NCBI RefSeq assembly: GCF_036320965.1
Contig: NC_092271.1
Span: forward strand, 25,581,036-25,645,035
Source: Panulirus ornatus
Lineage: Eukaryota; Arthropoda; Malacostraca; Decapoda; Palinuridae
DNA length: 64,000 nucleotides
Direction: 5' to 3'
A program made the position numbers and the translations under genes. Below, piece after piece: positions 35,101 through 46,574 of the stretch. Positions within the stretch are counted from its first letter, which is position 1, and each line of letters opens with the position of its first letter. Below the pieces are notes generated by a model. The model was not told the origin of the DNA. It searched no databases and saw nothing but the letters and a program-made list of their open reading frames with translations.

Positions 35101-36730
35101 TGATTCATTTAGCCAAATCAGCGAACTGCTAATGATCTTCATGGAGGTGCTTCTTGACCAAGTTTTATCACGCACATGGCAAAGTTTGGTCTGTAACAAA
35201 CGAACTACTTTTTTTTATGTAAATTCCAAACTACAACGTAGCAAGCTGAAGTCTCCAAAGCCCAGACGGAGCCTGGTTCATTATCTCCTTGTCCCAGTCT
35301 ACACTATCAAGACACCAAAGAGAGCTTCTGTAGATCTCATGGACACCAAGCAATGGGTGGAAACCACATGGGCCAGAGCCCTTGTAGGTGGGTTATAAAT
35401 ATGTAAAGGAACTGTAGAACGTTTAAAGGTGCTAGACACTAATCTAAGTATTCATCAATTATGCTGGCCTACTTTAAACATAAGAAGGGAAATTAAATAG
35501 TCGGCTTTTATACAAGATGAGCAAGCTCTGAGCAGCGAATGCAACTGAACTGAACGTCTTGGGTCACAAACCAACCAGTATCACACTGCATTTACCCTTA
35601 CCAAGAACCTTAGCTCAGATCTTTTGTCCTTTAGAGGAAATACAACTGGGGACGTAGCAAGATTACTGAGGAAGGAGGAGAGGCCATGTGAGGAAATGTG
35701 CTTAGTGGGAGGAGGAGGCTGAGTACTGACTGTGGCGTAGACGTTGCGGCCGCGGAGGTAATCATTGTCGCATACTACAACGCCATCGACAGGCTCGGTG
35801 GTGCTGGTGTTGTCCACGAAGTCCCGGCGGCCGAGGTAGACAGTGATCTTCCCTGCGGAAGAGGATGGAGGCATTGTCAGAAACAAAACCTGAAGAATTA
35901 TATTAGTTATTTCTAACAAACTCCCGCTGCCTACATCTATATGAACTGAATGATACACAAATGTCAGCATAAGTTATACGAAGTCTGAGATAAATAAAAT
36001 ATAACGTAAGCTATGTTTCTTGCCGTAAAACAATATGGTCCTTACGAGGGAATATACACAAAAACTGGATGTATAACATAACAATATTAGGGGGCGACAG
36101 CGCAGAGTTCACGTAGGCTTTCATTCATAAGCATCAGGGGCTATTGTAGCCTTTGTTCAGCTGGCTTCCATCAGCTCCTCAGGTCTCAAGCACACAGAGT
36201 TTCATCTGTTGTATCCCTGTGAGGACACGGTGCTTAACTTCACGGAAAGGGGTGGAGGAATACTTGGAGCAGCAGGGACAAAAGGACCATCGACGTCGTA
36301 TTTCTGGCACTCCTCGTCATCACCAATGAGATAAATCTGATGCTCTCGTTCCCAACACCATAAACATCCAAGGGAACAAACCAATAAATGTCAGAAGTAA
36401 AGCTGTTTCGACAGAGTCTGCAAAAGTCGTACATGGTTCTTCTACCCTTCAAAGTCCATCGTCGAGGCAACGTCACAAAAGCTTAAAGTTTTCTTTTGAA
36501 TTACATTTGCGAAAGAGCAACACAGTCCCCGTGAGATCAAGCCTTCGTACTCCTCGTCATCGATTCACTACCTCCATATGGAACCCACCAAGTAGCTTCG
36601 GTCTCCGAAGATCTTCGAAGTCACGCTCAGGTCAACAACAACCTACTGAATCTTAGGGATATGTTACGCTGAATGCCAACCACGTACCATTAGGGGCAGT
36701 TTTCTTGAAGACTTTTACGGCGTTCACCAT
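31501..36730 (-). CDS. Visual arrestin A (seven exons, divergent copy)
   Basis: Minus-strand join: 36730-36688, 35852-35731, 34848-34615, 34106-33759, 33399-33268, 32947-32779 (or to 32770) and 31592-31501. It predicts 379 or 382 residues, the usual size of arthropod visual arrestins (phosrestins), which bind phosphorylated or activated rhodopsin in photoreceptors and stop signalling. Seen: [10 protein letters not shown] start; YLGRRDFVD with the polar-core Asp; finger loop [19 protein letters not shown] with the phosphate-sensor Arg; gate loop AMDGKTKDTDSNLASS; C-terminal [10 protein letters not shown] with the AP-2-binding pattern. No clathrin box is visible. It is the most divergent copy, with KSFCLSPLASSNKN where B and C have KTF, and one extra codon in exon 5. 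It faces away from B, C and D. Confidence 0.95.
31793..31826. repeat. (TA)n microsatellite
   Basis: About 17 units, then a short (GT)n, just before the inverted LINE tails. Confidence 0.9.
31838..32078 (+). mobile_element. LINE 3'-tail copy, left arm of inverted pair (arrestin A intron 6)
   Basis: GGCGAGGTGGCGATGGGAAT through TTTCGTCTGTTTCCTTGCGC and CTCGCAAACGCGGGAGACAG, with an A-rich end, then (TA)n. Confidence 0.68.
32078..32144. repeat. (TA)n microsatellite at the centre of an inverted repeat
   Basis: About 33 units between two head-to-head LINE tails. Confidence 0.95.
32145..32370 (-). mobile_element. LINE 3'-tail copy, right arm of inverted pair
   Basis: Reverse orientation of the 31838 copy: TTTGTTGCTGTCTCCCACAT, GGAAACAGACGAAAGAATGG, CTGTCTGCCCTTATTCATTC. 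Confidence 0.68.
32371..32700 (-). mobile_element. Older LINE 3' UTR relic
   Basis: GAGGTAGCGCCAGGAAACAG, a stretch of CATATACA words, then AGCTGTCCTGTGTAATGCAC, similar to 16740-16780 in the older LINE relic. Lies just outside the inverted pair in the same intron. Confidence 0.5.
32779..32947 (-). CDS. Arrestin A exon 6
   Basis: Encodes DTDSNLASSTVIGEGKNPND through [14 protein letters not shown]. The 169-base length matches B and C if the donor is GTGACT (32778). A stronger-looking donor, GTGAGG, lies nine bases on at 32769 and would add three residues in frame. Confidence 0.92.
33268..33399 (-). CDS. Arrestin A exon 5
   Basis: 132 bases, one codon longer than in B and C. Encodes VASLESKEGCPITPGTNLQK and IAMDGKTK. 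Acceptor CCACAG, donor GTACTC. Confidence 0.93.
33759..34106 (-). CDS. Arrestin A exon 4
   Basis: 348 bases, phase 0. Encodes [35 protein letters not shown] and IYYHGEQ, ending HFSREV. Contains the phosphate-sensor Arg of VRK. Acceptor TTCAAG, donor GTACCA. Confidence 0.94.
34615..34848 (-). CDS. Arrestin A exon 3
   Basis: Encodes [20 protein letters not shown], containing the finger loop, and ends SSGTEET. 234 bases, phase 0 at both ends, acceptor CGTCAG, donor GTAAGC. Confidence 0.95.
35731..35852 (-). CDS. Arrestin A exon 2
   Basis: Encodes [20 protein letters not shown], ending NVYAT. Acceptor CCGCAG. The donor GTCAGT lacks the usual purine at position +3 but keeps the 122-base length and phase seen in B, C and D. 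Confidence 0.92.
36688..36730 (-). CDS. Arrestin A exon 1
   Basis: Encodes [14 protein letters not shown] plus one base of Gly. The donor is GTACGT. All four paralogues have the same 43-base first coding exon. Confidence 0.95.
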
Positions 36731-36833
36731 CGAAATTTCGTTCGTTATATCCTGCAAGAGGAGAAGTCGCGCAAAAATGACTGTGTTCGACGAAAAACGG
36801 AGACTAGATGACCGGGCTATGGGCAAGACAGGC

Positions 36834-36853
36834 TTTATATATCTAGGGGATCC
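36834..36853 (-). promoter_or_regulatory. Arrestin A core promoter: GGAT core and TATA box
   Basis: On the minus strand GATATATAAAG (TATATA from 36841) lies about 110 bp before the ATG at 36730. GGATCC (core at 36853-36850) sits 8 bp upstream of it. B, C and D have the same arrangement, which is the main support. Confidence 0.65.
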
Positions 36854-37119
36854 ACTTATTGGAAAGATTTGCGAGGGGGATAAAGAAGCCGGAGGGGCTG
36901 TTAGAGGTTTTCCCCCCTACGTCTTACACAACTAATCCTTGTGTTCTTACGTCATACCAAGTGTGGATCTCCTTTCTACCAACCACCTGCCGCCTGCCAG
37001 TCGGCAAGGGCCGATCAGTGACAATAATCGAAGGCCACCTTCTCAAAATTTGGTCAACTTTCCCTTGTTGAGCCTTTATACGGTGTCATCAATGTATCGT
37101 TGATCTATGATCTATATAT

Positions 37120-37300
37120 TCGTTGAATTCCACCTGCTTCACTGGACATATGCAGATTGACTTCAAGTCTTTTTGTATCTTTTTTTTTCCCCATCACCTG
37201 ATCCTATCATTCTGCTTACCCTAGTGTCATCAGCAAAGCACCAAACTATACTTTCGTGTAACTTTTCTGCCCATGGAACATACTGCTGTTGCTAACTGTG
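37120..37300 (-). pseudogene. CR1/jockey-like RT fragment with FADD motif
   Basis: Minus-strand translation gives WCFADDTRVSRMIGSGD, the RT catalytic motif C (xADD), in a short readable stretch with stops on both sides. Remnant only. Confidence 0.55.
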
Positions 37301-38204
37301 GCAGAAATCTCATGATAAAAACTATTCACTGCCGGCCAATGCATACACCTAAAACAGCAGCAATACCGGGAAGATCCAAGACTACTGGGATATCCACCTA
37401 CGTTATGTAGAGGGAAGTGCCCCGGCACCACCAGCAGGCGAGCGCACAAACCCATCACAAAGTGAATTTGATAATACGGCTGATGACCAAATTACAAACC
37501 GCAGTATTCAAGGCCACAATATTCCTCGTTTTTCTTTATCAGATAAATATAATAACAGAAACCTATTGCTTGCGTATAAAGTGAGAGACGAAATACTAAG
37601 AAAGAAAACCATAAAGACAATACAATTATACGCCAAATCTCCAGTGAATCCACTTTCCACATACAACAAAACCTGATGTATTTGATGTTCTCTGTTAACT
37701 TCTACCTCGCTGTAAATGTATAAAAGTAAATGTAAGAGCAAAGGACTACTATGTCATTAAGCCAAAAAAAAAAAAAAAATCCTCGTCGAACCTCTGAGCA
37801 TCGTATGTCAATCCATCTTTTAAATGCGATAATAAAATCTGCATATGCAAACTAATGCCAACTCTGGCGTTTATTACCGAAATTTCACCCACGAATCAAT
37901 GAGAGCTGTCTATTAGGCCACTCAAACTCCTGTCTACGGCAAAAGAATGGAGGGAGTCTGCCTAACAACATGCAACAGTGAAACTTTGAACTGTACCTTT
38001 AAAATGCCAGCGTTCTCTTCTTTGACACATTCACGAAGAAATCTTTATGCAATGCCAATAAGAGTTTCCACTTACTATTCAGAGACAGATTTAGCATTTA
38101 CAAGTACATAAGGAAGGTCCTTATTATGTAGTAAGCGTGTATGGTTTTGATATTTACCTCGAACATCTAAGTTTTCTTTTCTTCCCCTGATAATTACAAA
38201 ATTA

Positions 38205-38265
38205 AGTTGACGGCCTTACCGACCTTAGCTGTCGCAAGGCTTAAAACGGAAAGAACCAACCGACC
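38205..38265 (+). repeat. Dispersed ~55-bp repeat, copy 2
   Basis: TTGACGGCCTTACCGACCTT, AGCTGTCGCAAGGC, then AAGAACCAACCGACC. Confidence 0.45.
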
Positions 38266-40736
38266 CTCTATAGGTCCAGTACTTAATAAAAAAAAAAAGC
38301 ACATGCAAAGTTCTCCACTAATTTTAAAGAAACAGTAAAGTTCTCCCTCTTAACCTCGAAAAGCATGTCAGCTGAGCTGAGATTTACAATAAGACTGCAT
38401 AAAAGAAAAAAAAAATAGTAGCGGAGGGGTTCCCCCTCCTTTCACAACGCGTGTCTATCTCTATCTTGTAAATAATGTATCATGTTAGTCTTATGCAACA
38501 AACAATAAAGCCATCGGCTTTTCTGCTACATTATACCAGACAATAAACCTTTCGTTCTACATAGCCTAAAACGCTTCTTTTCATTAAAATGAAGAACATC
38601 CTTTTATTCATCTACCTAATCAATCAGTATGCACTGTGATGTAACGCTCAAAAACACGAATTCGAAGACTCGGTCATACAAAAAGTCCAAGACTATTTAT
38701 TAAATGGCGTTCCAGACAAAGCCTTAACCTGACAACAGACTCACCGCGCGGGTTTTGTGCGCGTCAGATGGTACGAACGAGGCTTACCTCCCCACCCGGA
38801 GCCGTTGGCCGGCTTTGTGGGGCTTCGCAACTCTGATGATGGCAGGGCCAGGTTGGAAAAGGTCACGCACACCCATTTCACAAGTGGATTTACGATGAGT
38901 TTTCATAAATACACATGGGATTTTCATTTTACCACTGTTGTCCTGGCTCTTCACTATGGTATTCTATCTTGTTTTTATGATAATCGTTTAACGAATTCAC
39001 TTTTAGTTACACTTCTAAAAAGCAAGACTACACAGAGAGGCTTTCATTCTAAAGATATTCTGTAAAAGTAAATAACTGTCATTATACAATCTAGACATAA
39101 ATGATATTATTGTTTAATGTACCAAGCAGAACCTGGAAACAAGACGAACACAAGACTATACACCAGGCTCTCTTATAAAGTAAGGTTTGTCTACTTCTAT
39201 AATAGACATTATTGTTTTCATCATGGCTGCTTGCATCAAGCGAATCGTTAGTACTTGCAAACTCGTTCAAGTATTTAAACAGGCGCATTCCCAACTGATT
39301 CCGTGACCTTGGTCCATCAGGCCTGTAGAGCGATGTATGACTAAAGTAGGTCAAGGTTGATCTTTATGGCAAGACTGAATGTGCCGACATCATCCTACGC
39401 TGTTTACTGTGCTGAAGGCAAACAAAGGTCAAAGGCAATGTGTATAGGTAGTAAGTGAAGACAAAGAACATCCAAATTATGTAACAAATGGAGGAAGATG
39501 TAGCGGTCGATTAAATATATACCGTTAAACTTACTTCATCATATTCCATACTTTTCTGTTAAGAACGGAGCTTATGATCTCGACTGGACACAATTCTTAA
39601 AAAAAAAAAAAAAAAAAAAAAAGAAATTGAGGTTAATTTGTGTAAAAATCAAAATTTTCAAGTGAGGAATTCGACGTAAACACTGAGTTAAAAGCCACAA
39701 GAGTGTTTGCTACTTCCACATAATTCACAAGCAACAAGGTTGGCTTATGATACAAAAACTAAAAAAAATATATAGTAACAAGAAAAGTACCCTTATAAAG
39801 TCAGACTAATATCACCAGAGATAAGAGAACTAAATGGTAAATAAAATATTATGGTCGTAAGAAATGCTAACAAAGGAGTCAGTGAGTGTACGGAAGTTAT
39901 AATAGGGTAGCTGCTGCATGGGCACGCTTGACCTGAATTTCAAAGGGTAAGCTGTTGCATGGACCACGAAGAAGTACTCGTTGTAATTGCAGTTTGATGT
40001 GAATGTGACGGGTTCTGATATCGACAGACATCAAATACAATATGCACAGAGTTCATGAACACCCACACATACATACAGGAGGGAAGCCTATGCTAGCCAG
40101 GGTGCAGGAGACCACGGACCTACCTGGAGAAGCCATACGTTGCCGCCATTACACTTTTAAATACTATAGCAGCTCACCTGTTTAAGTATTTAAAGCACTC
40201 TGAAAGGAATATACAATATTCCGAAGCATTCTTAAAAGAATAAGGAACCTTATTCTTTACTAAAGATAGAGAAGATATGGTAACTTGTCAAAGAAATCAC
40301 CGCATTGTCAAACAAAAATCAGAATATCTATCTATATCCACATGAAGCCCGGCATAACCCGATATAACAGATGAGTATGTTATGATCACAATCGTTTCTG
40401 TTCAGCCAGTGTACCGGCCGTTGTATAACGAATTCAGGATCTCCACTAAAACATTATTCCCTACCTACCTACTGCCTGGTAAATATTACTGGTACTATCT
40501 ACAGTAATACTGATGGGAATTTATGTCTTAAAAGACGATTCCAAAGGCCACTGAAATATATGCAGTAACACACACCAAACAGCATAGATAAGTTAAAATT
40601 GGTGTACTTCACCCTACATGAAAATGAAAAGATCTGGCTCGTACTGTGCTTCACGTTCTACTAATTGGGGAAGGATATTGTAATTATAACTACATATTTT
40701 TCTGAACGTCAGAATCAGGTATTTCTGCGAGTGGTA

Positions 40737-40737
40737 A

Positions 40738-40782
<45 letters not shown>

Positions 40783-40826
40783 GAGGAGGAGGAGGAGGAG
40801 GAGGAGGAGGGGGAGGAGAAGGAGGA
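40737..40826. repeat. (GTA)n then (GGA)n compound microsatellite
   Basis: About 15 GTA units followed by about 14 GGA-type units. Confidence 0.93.
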
Positions 40827-40867
40827 ATAATAATGATATTATCTAGTATCATTATTATCATTATGAT

Positions 40868-40927
40868 TATCAATAATATTAGTATCCAAAATGTTTAACA
40901 ATTGCAGTCAAGAGCTGAAATATACAT
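40868..40927 (+). repeat. Direct repeat flanking LINE copy 2 (left)
   Basis: Sixty bases matching 41684-41743 at 55 of 60 positions, both containing CTGAAATATACAT and TCCAAAATGTTTA. Confidence 0.85.
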
Positions 40928-40940
40928 CATAATAATGATG

Positions 40941-40972
<32 letters not shown>

Positions 40973-40973
40973 T

Positions 40974-41604
40974 ATCTCGGAAAGCAAAAATGGGTATGTT
41001 TGAAGGAATAGTGGTACCAACAATGTTGTATGGTTGCGAGGCGTGGGCTATGGATAGAGATGTGCGCAGGAGGATGGATGTGCTGGAAATGAGATGTTTG
41101 AGGAAAATGTGTGGTGTGAGGTGGTTTGATCGAGTAAGTAACGTAAGGGTAAGAGAGATGTGTGGAAATAAAAAGAGCGTGGTTGAGAGAGCAGAAGAGG
41201 GTGTTTTGAAATGGTTTGGGCACATGGAGAGAATGAGTGAGGAAAGATTGACCAAGAGGATATATGTGTCGGAGGTGGAGGGAACGAGGAGAAGAGGGAG
41301 ACCAAATTGGAGGTGGAAAGATGGAGTGAAAAAGATTTTGTGTGATCGGGGCCTGAACATGCAGGAGGGTGAAAGGAGGGCAAGGAATAGAGTGAATTGG
41401 AGCGATGTGGTATACAGGGGTTGACGTGCTGTCAGTGGATTGAATCAAGGCATGTGAAGCGTCTGGGGTAAACCATGGAAAGCTGTGTAGGTATGTATAT
41501 TTGCGTGTGTGGACGTGTGTATGTACATGTGTATGGGGGGGTTGGGCCATTTCTTTCGTCTGTTTCCTTGCGCTACCTCGCAAACGCGGGAGACAGCGAC
41601 AAAG

Positions 41605-41639
<35 letters not shown>
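40974..41639 (+). mobile_element. RTE-like LINE, 5'-truncated copy 2
   Basis: Starts at ATCTCGGAAAGC inside a (AAT)n tract and ends in a 32-base A run joined to (TAA)n. The 144-residue frame at 40990-41424 is identical to the matching part of copy 1. By eye the DNA is identical from 40974 to the tail apart from a shorter G run. Near-direct repeats flank it. Confidence 0.88.
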
Positions 41640-41680
<41 letters not shown>

Positions 41681-41683
41681 TAT

Positions 41684-41743
41684 TATCATTAATATTGTTA
41701 TCCAAAATGTTTAGCAACTGCAGTCAAGAGCTGAAATATACAT
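41684..41743 (+). repeat. Direct repeat flanking LINE copy 2 (right)
   Basis: Partner of 40868-40927; the LINE and two AT-rich trinucleotide tracts lie between them. Confidence 0.85.
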
Positions 41744-42814
41744 ATAATAAATACATACAATAACCGGAAACTAAAAAAATGGGGTTGTTCATTTTTTAGA
41801 GTTGTTCAAGATCCTTTATACAGATATAAAGCCTGAGGTCAGTAATGCTTACAATGCATACTAGTTCGCATGTGCCGAAATGCAACCCGGGGACGAGGGA
41901 TTTCTGGTGGCAAGAGATGACGGTGACGATGTTAGTGCAGAAGCTTAAATCTCCTACTGTCGGATGAGGCGCGTGTGGAAAGTTGTGTAAGCTCTTCTCT
42001 TCTATTATTTCATTCATCATCTGTCTACGAATTTATAATTCCATATTACAAGAAAGGAAATATTGCCAGTCATATGAAAGTATCCACCTTCCTGCCCCTG
42101 TGGCCCCCACATATTTTTTTCTCTCTACGTGAGAGTTGTACAGGGAAGCGTTGTGGCTTTTTTCCCCCCGCCAATCTTATCGGATATCTTGTACGGAAAG
42201 CCGCTGTTCCGACAAGGTCTTCTTCCCTTGACCGTTCTTGTGCCACAACGAGCCTGGGGTATATTTCATAAGCACTCGCGCTGGGTTGTGCGGCCACAAC
42301 CGTTGTTAACCCCAATTTAATCATCATCTGCCCAGGATACTGTGACGAACTGCGGGGATATCTACGGTATCCCGAGGAGAACGGTGTGGTGGCGTGTCCT
42401 CGAGGAGGAGGTGATCATCAGATGACCGTTGGTTCCACGGCTGGTGGAGGGGGGAGGGGGATCGGGACGGCGGACGGTTAAGCAGCGGCCGGCAGGGGAG
42501 GGAGGGAGGGAGGGGGGGGTACTGAAGCCCGCTTACTGAAGCCCCTGGTGGACTGGCACTACTGCTGCTGCAGCTGTTGTTGCTGTTGTTGCTGCTGCTG
42601 CCAGTAACACTATCAATAACAGACCACAAATTTTTACAAGACTTCCCCACTGCCATAGCAAATGCTAGTTTGATATGATACCCCTGTTTCTTGCAATCGC
42701 ACTTAATGTTAGCTAGCGATGGTGTGCTACCGGTAATGTGACGTCTAGCGACTTGAAGACGGCAACAGGTAACGGGATTGTGACGCAGTTGAAAGATTGG
42801 GGTCAGGGCGGGGT

Positions 42815-43100
42815 AATCCCCTGTGACGTGTCACGCTGCATCAGGAGACTGACACACGCGTCCGCCAAAAGACCTCTCATGTCACGTCCCACCTGTCATA
42901 TGTCAACAAAAGCGTGTCACGTCCCATCTGTCATACGTACCCCATGACATGTCATGCCCCTGTCATAACGTCCACCGGGAACTGCTAGGCCCGACGCGTC
43001 GGACATCCACCAAGGCCTGTCACGCTCCAAATGTCACACATCCATATAAGCTTGTTGCTCCCCACCTGTCGTACGTCCACATACATTCACGCCTCCCAAA
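42815..43100 (+). repeat. Degenerate ~38-bp minisatellite (TGTCACGTCC type)
   Basis: Units share TGTCACGTCCCACCTGTCAT with ACGTCCAC-type endings; about six units, the later ones decayed. Confidence 0.6.
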
Positions 43101-43680
43101 ACACCTAACATCTGGAAAATAAGGTTCTCTTGTTCTCCTCGGGAGAGTCCAGCCATCAACCAATGTTGCAGAGCCTTAAGTGCGTACAAGTTCGATCAAA
43201 ACTTACAACAATTTATAATCAAACTCAAATACATAAATAAGACCTCTGGAACACGAATGTAAAACCCTTTGGGATGGTGCCGTGTCCTTTAATCTGACAC
43301 TTAAGGGTTAGGTTAAAAGCCAGGCCATCACCCCTGAACAGTATGAAATATCCATACAAAATATAATAAATAAATCTGAATCAAACGCATTAAGAGCCAA
43401 GGACGGTGAAATCAACCTCACCATTAGCAAGATGCTAATGATTATGATCTTTTTTCTTTTTAGTTACCCACTTGAATTCCAAACGTAGCAAACCATTTCT
43501 GAATATCCTTTAATCTAAAATCTGAGCACTGTTAACGTCTTCAATGATATCGTTTATACAGAAAAGTACGACAGTCACGCTGGGCCACATGCACAGTGAG
43601 AATGTATGTGATCTTAGAATTATCTTCAACACCCGAAGAAGGTGTTAAAAAGATTTTTCGCTTGGTAGACGTAGCTTACG

Positions 43681-43740
43681 TTGACGGCCTTAATGACCCT
43701 GGCAGCTGATAGGCCTAAATGCCAAAACAACCAACTCGTC
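43681..43740 (+). repeat. Dispersed ~55-bp repeat, copy 3
   Basis: TTGACGGCCTTAATGACCCT, GGCAGCTGATAGGCC, then CCAAAACAACCAACTCG. Confidence 0.45.
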
Positions 43741-43904
43741 ACCGCTGTAACATACACAAACAAAATCAGCTGTATTCCACGCCTGTCGTTACAAGAGTAG
43801 GCTTCCGGACACGAAACTATGATGGAGCAACATTCCCAAGATTCACATGAAAAATAAACATACCACTTGTCACAATTAGGCTTCAGAACTTGGAATACAT
43901 ATCT

Positions 43905-44150
43905 AACAACATGCCAGTATGTCCCTAGTCACATATCATCATTTAATAATACGCCATATCCCGACAATGACATGTATCAATCAATTATACGCCAGCATTT
44001 TCCAACAATCACACGTATCAAACATTAACCCGGCAGCATCTCTCCGCATTTACACTTATCATCAATATGGCAGCCTTCCTATACATTCACGTGAACTAAA
44101 CAATAACATGGCACCATATTCCTACATGATACTTGTTAAACCTATAATAC
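43905..44150 (+). repeat. Degenerate ~45-bp minisatellite (GCCAGCATTTTCC type)
   Basis: Units share ATACGCCAGCATTTTCC, ACAATCACACGTATCA and similar. A related array is at 45085-45215. Confidence 0.55.
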
Positions 44151-44479
44151 AAAAAATGAATATAAAGGACAACAAACAGCCACTGATCAATAGGTCTTTT
44201 CAAGGTGCTTGCGATGCCAGAGGAGACTACAGGAGTATAAAGCAAAAATATACTAATGAGATATACCTGTCTATGGAGGCGCAAGTAATTCCGTTGTGGA
44301 CTTTAAGCGAAGTGCTTTGTCGTTTATTTTTTCAACGTATCTATGGTGTTTCTTGCGACTTCTCTTGTAGGTAAATAATTCTGTACGTTAACAACCCTGC
44401 TGAGGAAAAGGTACTTAGCCTCAATCGCAATAAAACGAGTGAAATCTGGCTAATGTAAACTAAACAGCTGCTTGAATCA

Positions 44480-45090
44480 GGACAGACCTTTCGATAATTT
44501 TGAATACATCTATCAAATCACTTCTTAGCATTCTATTTTCGAAGCGAAATAGGTTTAGGTCGTTTAAATGGCCCTAGCAAGACTTTTTTCTCAGCTTGGT
44601 AATTATCTATGATAGCTCGCAGCTTTTTTGCTTTTGTTTGTTTTGAGAGCAGTCTTGATGATGGAGACGCTTTACGTGAACTGTAAATAGTAAGAATAGG
44701 TTAATGAACTTAAATTCGAATGCCCAAAACCACGGTCTTACTTCTTTTTTTGTTGGTGTCATTTTACTGCTTCTATGCACTATTTCACCTTGGTTTTTGA
44801 CCTTGTTTACGCTAAGCTCAACAAAACTGAAAAGACATCCTATTTTTTTGATTCTACTGCTGACTGTAAGATTGTGCGTCTATCGGTACCAAAATTTATA
44901 TGCCACCTGTTTTTCAGTCTTAGCAGGCTGTTAGGTTTGCAGGTGCAGGCTTTGATTTGCTGTGGAAGTTCTAATATCCCAACTTAGTTTCGCCTGCTAA
45001 TTCTATATTACAGCACAGCCCATTGCTAGTGTCATTAATGCATAAAACAAAGAGAATCATATCCAGGACTGACCCATGCGGCACACCATT
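44480..45090 (-). pseudogene. CR1/jockey-like RT relic
   Basis: Minus strand near 45000-45087 reads GVPHGSVLDMILFVLCINDT, resembling the GVPQGSVLGPLLF block of non-LTR RTs. Near 44490-44600 it reads LFRFENRMLRSDLIDVFKII, resembling the C-terminal LRGDLIEVFK block. Stops and frameshifts in between. Confidence 0.7.
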
Positions 45091-45215
45091 TCACACATAC
45101 TAACCAATGATACGGCAGACTTACCCTACATCCACACTCATCAACCAATAATACAATAGCATTACCCTACGTCCACAAGTATTACCCAACAGTACGGCAT
45201 TTCCCAGCATGGTAT
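45085..45215 (+). repeat. Related short minisatellite
   Basis: About three units of AACCAATAATACGGCAG and ACCCTACGTCCACA type. Confidence 0.5.
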
Positions 45216-46444
45216 CGTTTCCCTACCTTCGCACACAAGTATAAACAAAGACGTGAAGATTCACACCGGTGTCGTCCGGAACCCCTTCAGTATGGCTTCC
45301 TAAGCGAACACAGGCGCCAAAAACACCTACTTCGGCTTGACACACATTCCCAATTCCAGGTAAACACTCACTGAACCAGCTCTTTATCCTGAGCTCTCCT
45401 TCCCTCATATAATTCCGCGTTCGCGAAGGAGTGTCAGGAACGCTCATTTTCAAATCCATCATGACCATTATATTACATGCCTTGGTTCAGCCCATTAGCT
45501 GTTAATTAACCCTACATATACCACATAATTCTAGTTCTCGCCCGCCTGAGGGGTCGGGCTCCGATAATCCCATTGTCTCGTTATCTAACAGAGTATTCAA
45601 TTAATTTTCAAAATATTCAATGGTGCACTTCGTTAAAGATTATTAGAATGACCCCATTATCTTTTGGAAAGTTTAATTCTATACTGACGGTAACTAAGTC
45701 TATTCTATAAGCATTATCCATAGGATTCTTAATGATGCAAAGCTGTTGAATATCTGTCATAAGTAAACGAATTTGAATGGGTCACAACATTATCTTTTTC
45801 CCCTACATTTCCGCTAAACATTTAGGACAGTCAGCGATAGCTTATCGACCACACACATCATAAACAACTCAATTTGGGGGGCGTCCATCACTGTATCTAA
45901 TCTACCCGACATTAGCAAAGGTGACTTAGCGTGAGATAATCAGCATGTACATCCAGAAGGTATCACGGTGAAAAGCATCGGCAAGACCAGTACTGAATAG
46001 TGAACAACACCGTTGACGATCATGGTATAGAAAACGAAAATTATCGTCGAACTCACCGCTGAAGATCTTGCGATAGAAATAAAATATATATATCGTAAGT
46101 TTGACACCGTCAACTCTTTTCACTGGGAAAAAAAAATGGGGGTTGGCGCAAAATTAATTCATATAACAGATGCATGACTCAGATCCTCATATTTCTGAGC
46201 ATATGCCAAGACATCTATAAAAAAAAAAATATCAATAAACTAACCCTGGTGCCTCTCAACAACATGTAGTAATACCAAACGCAGTTTAACAGGAAAAAAA
46301 ATCCTGGTGAGCATACCACTGGCTCGCCTGTACCCGTGGTGAATAATGTTTCAAAGATGCACTAGGAAATACTTGCTTGTGTAATCTAATTACCACCTGC
46401 AGAAGCTGTGCTAATAGCGACAAACACGGGTTCTCGCCCAAATG

Positions 46445-46466
46445 GGATTATGCTCGGAGTATATAG
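46445..46466 (+). promoter_or_regulatory. Arrestin B core promoter: GGATTA and TATA box
   Basis: GGATTA (46445-46450, reverse of the Otd/Crx site TAATCC) is followed by TATATAG starting at 46460, 115 bp before the ATG. The arrangement is shared with A, C and D. Confidence 0.68.
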
Positions 46467-46574
46467 TCTCCACTTCGCGAATTTCCAGTAATACCGCCTT
46501 CACTTTTCGCCCCAAGAGCATCTGCTTTTGTGACTTACTCTCCTTAAGCCAAATAGCAACACAAATCTTCTTCG

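Larger units (their letters stand above)
36860..46440. other. 9.6-kb spacer between the divergent arrestins A and B
   Basis: Contains RT relics (37120-37300, 44480-45090), LINE copy 2 with flanking repeats, minisatellites and the compound microsatellite. No supported gene. A 110-codon minus-strand frame at 42324-42656 is low-complexity (Ser/Asn/Pro-rich) and doubtful. Confidence 0.6.

Noticed and set aside
35132..35398. 88-codon plus-strand frame
   Set aside because: Lies within arrestin A intron 2, opposite strand, with no recognisable domain.
40868..41743. Interpretation of the 60-bp repeats as a simple target-site duplication
   Set aside because: Five mismatches in 60 bases do not fit a LINE copy that appears identical to its sister. 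Kept as an open finding, not annotated as a TSD.
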